From Lentihominibacter butyricus (GTDB lineage: Bacteria > Bacillota > Clostridia > Peptostreptococcales > Anaerovoracaceae), in assembly GCF_025567305.1 (NCBI RefSeq), contig NZ_JAOQJP010000013.1:32418-96417 (forward strand): a DNA stretch of 64,000 bases. The letters run 5' to 3'. The position numbers and the translations under genes were made by a program. This document shows positions 39,601 through 46,211 of this stretch, piece by piece (the stretch's first letter is position 1; each line of letters starts with the position of its first letter). A model generated the notes under the pieces. That model was not told where the DNA came from, made no database searches, and saw only the letters and a list, made by a program, of their open reading frames with translations.

Positions 39601-40510
39601 GCCGGATGCGCCGGAAATGTCCGGAACGGATGAAGCGGTGGCGCGTGAAGGCAGGATGCTGTACAATGATTATACGGTATGGCAGGAGGAAAGCCTTGCG
39701 GCAGGTTCGTTCAGCGATGATTTCGAATTCTGGAAAAAAGAGCTCGACAGGCTGACTCCGCACAGATTCACGGAAGCTTCAGGCGAATGGGGTGACTACC
39801 GGGGCGCATCGGTGGATACCGGCATCGACCGCAAAGTGATGCAGCAGCTTGAGCGCATGTGTGCCGAAAGCTCGTCCACGATCTATGACGGTATCGCAGC
39901 AGCGGTGAACGTGCTGATGAAATACTACTTCGAGGATCGCCACACTGCGGTCGGACTCGGATATGCGGGAAGGAACCTGGCTGCATTCGAAAATACGATA
40001 GGCTGCTTCGCGGTGAGCTCGATGGAGTGCACGCATACCGACAGCAGTATGAAATTTGCCGAGCTGGTTTACCAGACCGGACAGAATATAAAGGAAAGTC
40101 TCGCGCATTCGTCGCTGCCGTTCAACGTGTATGCGGAGAAGGCAGGCAAAGGCATGGACTATTCGCTGATGCCGTACAATATCATGATAAACGATATCAG
40201 CGGGGGCAACAGCGCATCGGCTGATGTGGAAAATGTTGCAGATGGCTGCGGATGTGATGCGGGCGCGAGCTGCAAAGCGCAGGCAGGCAGCGTGTTCGAG
40301 GACTTCAGGTATTCGGATGCAGTCGTTCCGGCAGATATCATGGTGGCGCTGGAACCGGGCAAGACGATCAGCATCAGATACAGGAAAAATATGTTCGAAC
40401 AGGCCGAGATCGATGTGATAAGATCTGATTTCAGGACTGTGATAGAGGCAGCTGCGGCGGAAAGTGATATCACAGTCGCAGAGCTGGAGCGCCGCCTTGA
40501 TAATATGTAG
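33692..40510 (+). CDS. NRPS: A-PCP-PCP-Cy-A-PCP-C
   Basis: 2272 residues from ATG 33692 (AAAGGG upstream). A1 (about 1-510), with FDASIID, activates an amino acid I cannot name. Two near-identical PCPs carry Ser580 and Ser680 between Gly/Ala linkers. A heterocyclization domain follows (about 735-1165): FPLTGMQQAYYFGR near 739, DGFVADGWS at 872-880 fitting DxxxxDxxS, and QVWIDA. A2 (about 1190-1690) has DMSIYDIFG and WNSVPA; its code begins D-M-Y-N, close to the Cys code D-L-Y-N, so a thiazoline is expected. PCP3 has Ser1736. The final C domain has HHIISDA at 1923-1929, Ala replacing the usual Gly, and no module or thioesterase follows it. A chain-terminating condensation with a free acceptor, or an unseen partner protein, is implied. 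Confidence 0.93.
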   Translation: MNEKLIEWNDTDIEIGYKGSLDVLLHERFTENAECVAAKDQSGVFTYAQLEAASNAVSDIVRAAEDQNVCVLVGNRAERLAYVTGIIKAGRTYVPLGMNTPVKRNMEIVSNVKPGFILTDEENRADAELIASKCGVPADKVLIRTMSELEKADCGFTPSGRTDDSIAYIIHTSGSNGKPKGVLSPDLGLRNLCWCCRLYFDITPDDSTCAVHNCSFDASIIDMFPFMMAGAKIHFIPDEMKADIFTLNGYMIENGITIQELPTTLYHHFIDLENPVLHTLIAGGEKMLKYRKKSYQIFNAYGPSEASVYSTIIKLDGEYDDIPIGRPIYNTKVLILREDGTIADIGEEGEICVTGVHLAKGYLNEPEQQAKAFVPSVLDPDKIMYKTGDVGMWTEEGYILCSGRKDFQIKHRGFRIELDEIRHHLMEMPEIADCAVLYHKRETGGYIACFYVPADGGEIGRERLRSYSLEFLPEYMVPGKWLCVSEIPVTANHKIDRRALEVMLDKERSSAPAGAGAGENVTAGAAGGEAGGAAGAGNGGNSGSTAGSIESKVRSIWAEVLDVDPDFGTDETFNGLGGHSIMSLVMLKKIKEEFGVNISFIDFQKKNSFGDLLAMIRAEAGPAAQAAGNGREAGGAGGAGNGGNAAGSIESKVRSIWAEVLDVDPDFGADETFNELGGHSIMSLVMLKKIKEEFGVNISFIDFQKKNSFGDLLAMIRAEVEPAETCSFASDREHRFDDFPLTGMQQAYYFGRMDNMHLGTTPTHLYIEVDIKDFDKAKFVRVLNRITEAHDALRLRVSDEGTQRIVPQQIITEDMITFADASQLDEEGKQRTIVAARKVINSIDIDYTDSPLARVTVVLTGDDSARVGLYLDGFVADGWSQDILLRDFDALWKDETQQLAEEKYLFRDYVNFVNSLKTGEAYEKARDFWMERLPELPGVPELPLKKAADDICDPSIKNLDRYMGMDEWNAFEKKCKVHGITTSNAMMTVFGRVLARWSRQNRFVINIPMIKRFFEQADFEDTFGICTDFIIFDMKYDRTLGFGQEAHRNQEHMEQLIGNSLFSGMDVIREMSKQRGTLGNATPVVFTSLVDVPEHSYEYVKKVFFQTHTSQVWIDAIVLKSGGRIQFSWDYVADLFEDHTVNAMIDTLVSEIRRLALHDDAWDNTAIEPVSAFPVDLDSAAGPVTEVEYRPLAEMLLDSFAAHGENVAVISCGREYTYNELLGRSYEIAAKLQEFGLRQGGRAVILMDKCFDQVASVIGTVLCGAAYVPLDTQNTSSRIAYCFEQTEAAAILTDHQMLATYPEIKDTCIVVDTGEMTPGEVPGKNGFVRPEYSLDDLYGIIYTSGSTGMPKGVMLHQAGLINCMAFTRKLLHLTETDRMISLTNLCHDMSIYDIFGILAEGAAVVLPDKDKTKDPDNWLKITRDHKVTLWNSVPAITEMMLTAADYSGDADITSLRVILMGGEKLKKSIPTRLRKLNPEIEIYNVGGPTEATIWSIYHKYQEEDQKRDRIPQGRGVDNVKYFVMNDDLQLCPCDVQGLMYTEGINVSRGYLKEEEKTKQVFITNPYTGNLMYNTGDLGKYLPNGEIDILGRNDDQIKINGKRIELGEIETCCLRVDKVSSAVAVYSEEAGMIALFYAAGEGFDEKALREELEKQLPEYMLPAVYTRVSEMPVTSNGKIDRKKLASQIDTEALMAEKATSDRPLNRIESALMEIYRDNLNRSDITAGDNFFRAGGDSLKAIKLLHEITEKVDPNVQLTDIFRFPTVEKLAEHIGEGAEVIVEARHNEISDRMDLSLIQKGMWFQAKAAQMQHSSEIFMLAGSFTIDSGSFDHRRMETAVNRLISSNPELRTRIFEENYEPYLRYEEPFEYEVQHVKTDAGIDDVRAELEETVRKEAYSFDSFPLFSFRSAETADGKAVVAFGIHHIISDAHSVKLLLDELEGYYTESGSAAGMPGESGVPGKGAAADAADVPDAPEMSGTDEAVAREGRMLYNDYTVWQEESLAAGSFSDDFEFWKKELDRLTPHRFTEASGEWGDYRGASVDTGIDRKVMQQLERMCAESSSTIYDGIAAAVNVLMKYYFEDRHTAVGLGYAGRNLAAFENTIGCFAVSSMECTHTDSSMKFAELVYQTGQNIKESLAHSSLPFNVYAEKAGKGMDYSLMPYNIMINDISGGNSASADVENVADGCGCDAGASCKAQAGSVFEDFRYSDAVVPADIMVALEPGKTISIRYRKNMFEQAEIDVIRSDFRTVIEAAAAESDITVAELERRLDNM
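35325..35549 (+). repeat. Tandem PCP duplication, unit 1
   Basis: 225 bp, about 95% identical to 35625-35849 at an exact 300-bp offset. It encodes the whole first PCP. Only two of the differences change the protein (Thr to Ala, Gly to Glu). Confidence 0.9.
35625..35849 (+). repeat. Tandem PCP duplication, unit 2
   Basis: Second copy of 35325-35549, encoding PCP2. The 75-bp spacer codes for a Gly/Ala-rich linker that differs between the copies. Confidence 0.9.
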
Positions 40511-40540
40511 GTATCGGTGCAGTGGGTATGTGCAATTTCG

Positions 40541-40820
40541 NNNNNNNNNNNNNNNNNNNNNNNNNNNNNNNNNNNNNNNNNNNNNNNNNNNNNNNNNNNN
40601 NNNNNNNNNNNNNNNNNNNNNNNNNNNNNNNNNNNNNNNNNNNNNNNNNNNNNNNNNNNNNNNNNNNNNNNNNNNNNNNNNNNNNNNNNNNNNNNNNNNN
40701 NNNNNNNNNNNNNNNNNNNNNNNNNNNNNNNNNNNNNNNNNNNNNNNNNNNNNNNNNNNNNNNNNNNNNNNNNNNNNNNNNNNNNNNNNNNNNNNNNNNN
40801 NNNNNNNNNNNNNNNNNNNN
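40541..40820. other. Assembly gap (280 N)
   Basis: Run of N between the NRPS stop (40510) and the body of a thioesterase gene. True length and reading frame across it are unknown, so an extra small gene cannot be excluded. Confidence 1.
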
Positions 40821-41459
40821 CCGGATACGACAGGAGTCTATCCGGTGGAACTTCCGGGACGCGGCGTCAGGATGGAGGAACGCTTCACTTCTTCGCTGGA
40901 AGACGCAGCGCAGGAATTTGCAGCAGAGCTCAGCGGATTTGACGACAAGCCAATGGTGTTCACAGGACACAGCATGGGCGGTATACTGGCATATCTGACT
41001 GCATACTGTCTCGAGACGCAGTACGGTATACATGTGGAAAAGCTGTTCTTGACATCTTCGTCTCCCGACATATGCGCATCGGATAAAATGAAAAAGATCA
41101 GAGCAGAAGATCTCACTGATGACGAATTCTGTGAGGAGCTGATATCATTCGGCGCGCTTGACTCCAGGATGATGCGGCTTCGGGAATTCCGCGAGATATT
41201 CCTGCCGATAGCCAGAGCGGATTTCGGACTCGTCAGCAGCTTCGTGCCGGATCCGGCAATGCAGGTGAGCTGTGATATCAGCGTGTATGGCGGTCTGGAT
41301 GACCTGATAGTGGAGCCTGACAGGTACGGAACATGGGAAAGATACACGACGGGAAATGTTACCATCGAATTGATGGAAGGCGATCATTTTTTTATAAAAA
41401 CCGGGAAAAAGACGGTGTGCAGAGACATTTTATCGTATTTACAGGAAAGATATGTGTAA
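40821..41459 (+). CDS. Second type II thioesterase (5' end in assembly gap)
   Basis: 212 residues are visible after the gap. LPGRGVRMEERF, the nucleophile elbow TGHSMGG and the C-terminal His in EGDHFFI mark the same family as the 32931 gene. The missing N-terminus would be about 35 residues. An ATG at 40528 before the gap is a possible start, but its frame cannot be tied to the rest. Last gene of the operon; no convincing terminator follows. Confidence 0.85.
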   Translation, partial: PDTTGVYPVELPGRGVRMEERFTSSLEDAAQEFAAELSGFDDKPMVFTGHSMGGILAYLTAYCLETQYGIHVEKLFLTSSSPDICASDKMKKIRAEDLTDDEFCEELISFGALDSRMMRLREFREIFLPIARADFGLVSSFVPDPAMQVSCDISVYGGLDDLIVEPDRYGTWERYTTGNVTIELMEGDHFFIKTGKKTVCRDILSYLQERYV

Positions 41460-41480
41460 ATAAACAATATTTTATGTAGT

Positions 41481-41502
41481 TGAGACTATCGTCTCACCTG
41501 CG
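41481..41502. repeat. Inverted repeat plus 17-bp direct repeat, copy 1
   Basis: TGAGAC-TATC-GTCTCA is a small palindrome. CTATCGTCTCACCTGCG (41486-41502) recurs exactly at 47850-47866, and its core TATCGTCTCA is also at 43156-43165. Confidence 0.7.
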
Positions 41503-41594
41503 ATAACAAAGACGGAAGATCGCTATGTCTTGAAAAAAGAGGTCGTTTGTGGCATGATAATGAATAAGTATCTTTAATGAAAGGGAGACGGCAT

Positions 41595-42980
41595 ATGAGA
41601 TATAGCAGTTTCATCAGGGAAAATTACGATACTTTTTTGGAAATAATAGATTGCATGAAGATAGGGGTATGGATAACAGACGGCAGAGGGATTGTCGTGA
41701 TCGTTAATGAGCAATCCGTAAATCGGGGGGGATTAGGCAGAGATGAGGTCGTAGGCAAGCACATGACCGAACTTATTGATATATGATATATAAACGAATC
41801 GGCTGCTCTCAAAGCTATAAAAAGTCGCGAGGAAGAGAGTGTCATAGAAGAAATGGGGGAAGGCGGCAGTCTGCTTGCTGTCAGCATACCGCTGTTTTAT
41901 GAGGGTGAAATAGATTTGGTCATCTGTATAGAAAAGAATATAGCAGATGTATCTGCCATGGAAAAAGCGCTGGAAGAACAGAAGATATTTGCAAGCAGGC
42001 TCAAAAACGAACTAAAGCATTTCCGGGGAGACAATTCCGCAGAAATGGTGGCGTGCAGTATAAGTACCATACAGCTGCGGGAGAAAGCCGTAAATATCGG
42101 AGCGATAGACGCAACAGTCATGATAACAGGAGAGTCTGGAGCCGGCAAAGAAGTCATTGCGGATCTAATACAGAACAGCAGCAAGAGAGCCGATAAGGCT
42201 TTTATAAAAATCAACTGTGCAGCTATCCCGGAGACTCTGATAGAGTCTGAACTTTTCGGATATGAAGAGGGGGCGTTTACAGGCGCAGGAAAAAACGGGA
42301 AAAAAGGGATCTTTGAGCAGGCTGACGGAGGAACTCTTTTTCTTGATGAGATAGGAGAGCTTCCTTTGGCGATGCAGTCCAAACTTCTGAGAGTCCTTCA
42401 GGAAAAAGAGATCAGAAGGATAGGTGGAGAATGTGATATTCCCGTAAATGTCAGGATAATAGCTGCCACGAACAGAGATCTAGGAGAGGAGATAAAAAAA
42501 GGAACATTTAGAGAGGATCTTTATTACAGACTTTTTGTAGTTGTGCTTGAAGTGCCGCCGCTCAGGAACAGGAGGGAAGATATCGCTCAGCTGGTATTCC
42601 GTTTTTTGAGGCAGTTCAACGAAGAGTATGATTTGAACAAGACGATAGACGAAGAGGCGATCCATGCTATGGAGCATTATTCGTGGCCGGGAAATGTCAG
42701 GGAGCTGAGAAATGTAGTTGAGCGTCTCGTAGTCAGTAATTCCGGAGATGAAATAACAGCTTTTCAGGTCAAAATGTGCCTGAGTGGTGTCGAAAGCTTC
42801 ATAGCAATGGATACATCCGGTGAAGACCCCGGATTATCACTGGATGAAATGATGAAAGAGTACGAGAAGCAGCTCATAATTAAAGCACTGAAAAAAAACA
42901 GGAATGCATCCGAAGCTGCCAGAGCCCTGAAAATCGACAAGTCCACTATGTCAAAGAAGCGCAGGAAATTCGGCATATGA
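41595..42980 (+). pseudogene. PAS-AAA+-Fis sigma-54 activator interrupted by in-frame TGA
   Basis: ATG 41595 follows AAAGGGAGA. A PAS-like domain runs to about codon 63. A TGA at 41784-41786 then interrupts a frame that continues without shift for 398 codons. Downstream lie GESGAGKE (Walker A), EGAFTGA (sigma-54 contact loop), GGTLFLDEIGELP (Walker B) and a C-terminal Fis-type helix-turn-helix (NASEAARALKIDKSTMSKKR). Related sensors usually have Gly before Tyr at this spot, so GGA to TGA is a simple explanation. Restart at ATG 41853 would give a PAS-truncated but otherwise complete activator. Its likely target is the -24/-12 promoter at 43193. Sequencing error is also possible. Confidence 0.85.
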
Positions 42981-43117
42981 TCGACAGTTACAGGTGAGGC
43001 TGAGAGTTGACGATTGGGAAAAAGTTTATATTTGTAAACAATCGCACAGAAATTTGTGAATAGACTGAAAATAATAGCTGCAATATCGGAAATACATACT
43101 TAAGAGGGATGAGAACT

Positions 43118-43156
43118 TGCGTATGTGTTGACATTTGTCAACACATACGCATTTTT
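43118..43156. terminator. Perfect 16-bp inverted repeat upstream of the sigma-54 promoter
   Basis: TGCGTATGTGTTGACA, a 2-nt spacer, then its exact complement (43118-43133, 43136-43151), followed by TTTTTA. It may be the terminator of the activator gene, the activator's upstream binding site, or both. It ends about 40 bp before the -24 element. Confidence 0.7.
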
Positions 43157-43192
43157 ATCGTCTCAAAATCCTCAAAAAATGTCCGTTTATGT

Positions 43193-43210
43193 TTGGCATG
43201 ATACTTGCAA
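43193..43210 (+). promoter_or_regulatory. Sigma-54 (-24/-12) promoter
   Basis: TTGGCATGATACTTGCAA: GG and GC separated by exactly 10 bp, matching the sigma-54 consensus. The transcript would start near 43222. Its leader holds an 8-bp hairpin TGCGGATC / GATCCGCA (43237-43258) just before the AGGAGG. The 297-bp interval 42981-43277 otherwise holds only the inverted repeat. Confidence 0.85.
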
Positions 43211-43277
43211 TATTTATGTGACAAGAAGTTAAAGTCTGCGGATCGTTAAAGATCCGCAAAGAAACAGGAGGGAAATA

Positions 43278-43700
43278 ATGGCAAGAATAGAAGCTGAAAA
43301 AAGAGATTTATTAAATGAAGTAAAAAAGGGCAAGGATGTTACAGAACTTAAATTCAGAATGTCTATCCACGGCGAGGACATGCACTATCCGGGAGAGATG
43401 ATTTCGGGATGCAAGCTTATGGAAAAATGTATAGACTGTTGTACAGAACTGAGTAACATACGCGATGGAGGGGACGGCGGATTATTTGTCAGGACAGAAG
43501 GCAATATACTTAAACCGGTGCATATGCTGGATGCGGTAGAGATCGTATGCTGGCTGATAAAGCAGGGCAATAGATCCAGACTGTATGGATATGAGATGTA
43601 CAAAACTTCTGAGTACAATCAGAAAACTGACCGCTCGGAGGTGTTTGACGAACCGGTTCTTACTGTCAAAGGAGATGTTACTTTCGTGATTGCAGAATAA
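43278..43700 (+). CDS. Hotdog-fold protein related to 3-aminobutyryl-CoA ammonia-lyase
   Basis: 140 residues, with AGGAGG before ATG. The pattern RMSIHGEDMHYPGEMISGCKLMEK, then DGGLFVRTEGNILKPVHMLDAVEI and a Glu/Pro stretch before the final strand, resembles beta-aminoacyl-CoA ammonia-lyases (Kal type) of clostridial lysine fermentation. The family removes ammonia from a beta-amino acyl-CoA to give an enoyl-CoA. The relationship is by recalled pattern and is distant: an extra 20-residue N-terminus and a different region around residues 85-110. First gene after the sigma-54 promoter. Confidence 0.6.
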   Translation: MARIEAEKRDLLNEVKKGKDVTELKFRMSIHGEDMHYPGEMISGCKLMEKCIDCCTELSNIRDGGDGGLFVRTEGNILKPVHMLDAVEIVCWLIKQGNRSRLYGYEMYKTSEYNQKTDRSEVFDEPVLTVKGDVTFVIAE

Positions 43701-43753
43701 CAGCTCACAGCGAAACATTGGACATAAAGTTTTGATCAGAAAAGGAGGGCGGT

Positions 43754-44956
43754 ATGACCGGAATATTAGAGGGTGTGAAAATAATAGATTTTACCCAAGG
43801 GCATCTGGGAAGCTATGGCACTATGCTACTGGCGGATTTCGGGGCGGAAGTGATAAAAATAGAAGAACCTGAAAGAGGCGATATGATGCGGGATATTTTT
43901 CCCAAGAACAAAAACGGGAGCGCATATCATGCATATATGAACAGAGGGAAGAAGAGTGTATGCATCGACAGGAAATCATGCGAAGGGCAGCAGATCATCA
44001 TGAAACTTATAGAAACCGCAGACGTGGTATGTGATTCTTTCCCGGCAGGAGAGCTGGAAAGATGCGGATTGAGCTACCAAAAGGCTTCGGCCGTAAATCC
44101 TAAGATTATCTATGCATCGCATACTGCATTTGGAAAGACGGGGCCTATGAGTTATACGGCAGGAAGCGATCTTGCGGCACAGGCTATTTGCGGACTTATG
44201 GATGTGACAGGTCATGAAGGCACGCCGCCTACAGCGCATGGTTCCAGGATGGCAAACCAGTTTGGAGGACTCTTTTTCGCTACAGGTATAGTGGCCGCTT
44301 TAATGGCCGCAGAGAAAAGCGGCAAGGGGCAGCAGATAGACGTCGCCTCTGCAGACTGTATGTATACAGCGCTTGAGGACATACTCGTAGATGAAATGTT
44401 TACCGGGGAGATCTACATTAGAGAAGGCAACAAATCAAGAGCGATAGCACCATATGATACGTTCAGTGTGAAAGACGGCTACGTATCGACCGCTGTTTCC
44501 ACCAATGCACAATGGGAGAAATTCTGCGAGGCGATGGACATGCCGGAGCTGCTTGCGGATGAAAGATTTGCTACCAATGAATCCCGAGGAAAAAATTACC
44601 TTTCATCCCTGCGAGATATCATTCAGGTGAAGCTTGCTTCGATGACAAGGGATGAAATAGAGGCAAAGCTCAGACCGCTCAATATCCCAAGCGGTCCGGT
44701 GATCAAGGTATCGGAAGCGTTTGAGAGCGAACAGCTGAACTGCCGAAACATGATCGTTGAACTTGAGGACAAGGCGTTAGGCGCAGTCAAAATGCCGGGC
44801 ATACCTATAAAGATATCTTGCATGGAAGATTCGCTGCGGGGATCGGCGCCGCTGCTGGGCGAAGATACGATGAGCATACTGACAGGTATAGGCTGCGGGG
44901 AAGAAGAAATAGACAGACTGATAGAACATGGTGTCATCAGACGCAGGGAGATGTAA
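43754..44956 (+). CDS. CaiB/BaiF (class III) CoA-transferase subunit without catalytic Asp
   Basis: 400 residues, with AAAGGAGG before ATG. Family features: GVKIIDFTQ, LADFGAEVIKIE, YASHTAFGKTGP, GLMDVTGH and a C-terminal lid domain. The site that in formyl-CoA transferase carries Asp169 reads SRMANQFGG here, so Asn168 replaces the Asp that forms the acyl anhydride. The next gene keeps the Asp. The most economical reading is a heteromeric transferase in which this is the non-catalytic partner, as described for some two-subunit class III enzymes such as BbsEF. Acid and CoA donor are unknown. Confidence 0.88.
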   Translation: MTGILEGVKIIDFTQGHLGSYGTMLLADFGAEVIKIEEPERGDMMRDIFPKNKNGSAYHAYMNRGKKSVCIDRKSCEGQQIIMKLIETADVVCDSFPAGELERCGLSYQKASAVNPKIIYASHTAFGKTGPMSYTAGSDLAAQAICGLMDVTGHEGTPPTAHGSRMANQFGGLFFATGIVAALMAAEKSGKGQQIDVASADCMYTALEDILVDEMFTGEIYIREGNKSRAIAPYDTFSVKDGYVSTAVSTNAQWEKFCEAMDMPELLADERFATNESRGKNYLSSLRDIIQVKLASMTRDEIEAKLRPLNIPSGPVIKVSEAFESEQLNCRNMIVELEDKALGAVKMPGIPIKISCMEDSLRGSAPLLGEDTMSILTGIGCGEEEIDRLIEHGVIRRREM

Positions 44957-44967
44957 AGGAGGAAAAA

Positions 44968-46179
44968 ATGGGACCTCTTGATGGAATAACAATACTGGAT
45001 TTTACTCAGGCATATAATGGACCGTATTGTACTATGAATCTGGCGGATATGGGAGCGAGGGTGATCAAAGTTGAACGTGCGGATGGCGGAGACCAGTCCA
45101 GGTTCTGGACGCCTTTTTCCGAGAGCGGAGGAAGCGGGTATTTCGCTACATACAACAGGAACAAGGAGGGTATTGCAGTCGATCTGAATACCATGGAAGG
45201 CAAAGAGCTGATAAAGCGGCTTTATCGTCAGGCAGATGTGGTGTTGGAAAACTTCAAATTCGGTACGATGGATAAACTTGGCGTCGGATATGAAGTTGCT
45301 TTGAAAGAGAATCCTGAAATAATTTTTGCCTCCAGCACGGGATTCGGGCAGAATGGACCGCTTTGTAAAAATACAGCGTATGACAATGTCATAGAAAGTA
45401 TGTGTGGATATATGGAAATGACCGGATTCCCGGAATACCCGCCGCTCAGATCAGGAGCATCTGTGGCGGACAGCTATACGGGTCTTACTATGTGCCTTGC
45501 CATTGTGCTTGCGTGCTATGAGAAGAGACGTACAGGCAAAGGATGCAGGATAGATCTTGCTATGCTCGATGTGATGTTTTCAACATTGGACAGTGCCGTG
45601 CTGACTTATTCTCTTACGGGTAAAGAGACAAGCAGGACAGGAAACGCCAGACCCGCAGAACTGGTTCCCTATGATACGTATTATTGCGCCGACGGGTTCA
45701 TAGCTGTAACGATAACAGATGAGAGCATGTGGCCTGGTTTCTGTTTAGCGCTTGGAAAGCCGGAACTTATAAAAAATCCTGAGTTTATGACAAATGATCT
45801 TAGATGTCGCAATGTCGAATCTTTTACAGCTCTGATCAGCGGGATAATGGCAGAAAAAAGGCAGGATGAACTGCTGAAAAGCTTTGTAAGATTCAATGTA
45901 CCTGCAACAAAGATATATACACCGCTCGATGCGATGGAACACCCGCAGCTTCTGGCAAGAGATATGGTCATAGATGTAGAGGATGCCAATGTAGGAAATT
46001 TCAGGACTTTCGGGATTCCGGTAAAATTCAGCGAAACAGAAGGAACTATAAGAAAATCCTCACCGAGGCTTGGAGAAGATACATATAAGGTAATGAAAGA
46101 AGCCGGATATACAGAGTGCGAAATAAGAAAAATGGCAGAGAATGAAGTTGTCGTTGTCTGTGAGGAGTCCGTACAGTGA
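44968..46179 (+). CDS. CaiB/BaiF (class III) CoA-transferase, catalytic
   Basis: 403 residues from ATG 44968, with AAAGGAGG 5 bp upstream, 11 bp after the previous stop. Same fold signature (GITILDFTQ, LADMGARVIKVE, ASSTGFGQNGP), with the catalytic Asp168 present in GASVADSYTG. It should transfer CoA between two carboxylic acids. With its Asp-less partner, the ammonia-lyase-like protein and an antiporter-type carrier, it suggests CoA-dependent fermentation of an imported acid or beta-amino acid. Confidence 0.9.
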   Translation: MGPLDGITILDFTQAYNGPYCTMNLADMGARVIKVERADGGDQSRFWTPFSESGGSGYFATYNRNKEGIAVDLNTMEGKELIKRLYRQADVVLENFKFGTMDKLGVGYEVALKENPEIIFASSTGFGQNGPLCKNTAYDNVIESMCGYMEMTGFPEYPPLRSGASVADSYTGLTMCLAIVLACYEKRRTGKGCRIDLAMLDVMFSTLDSAVLTYSLTGKETSRTGNARPAELVPYDTYYCADGFIAVTITDESMWPGFCLALGKPELIKNPEFMTNDLRCRNVESFTALISGIMAEKRQDELLKSFVRFNVPATKIYTPLDAMEHPQLLARDMVIDVEDANVGNFRTFGIPVKFSETEGTIRKSSPRLGEDTYKVMKEAGYTECEIRKMAENEVVVVCEESVQ

Positions 46180-46211
46180 TTAGGTGAGTATTCATACTGG
46201 GAGGTGAAGTA

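Noticed and set aside
40464..40998. Open frames reading through the N gap
   Set aside because: Translation across N has no meaning; only the part after 40820 is supported.
41459..41502. TGAGAC-TATC-GTCTCA as terminator of the PKS/NRPS operon
   Set aside because: No T-run follows the short stem; better treated as a possible operator.
41784..41786. TGA read as selenocysteine or tryptophan
   Set aside because: No SECIS-like hairpin was noticed just downstream, TGA is used as a normal stop by other genes here, and related proteins have Gly rather than Cys at this spot.
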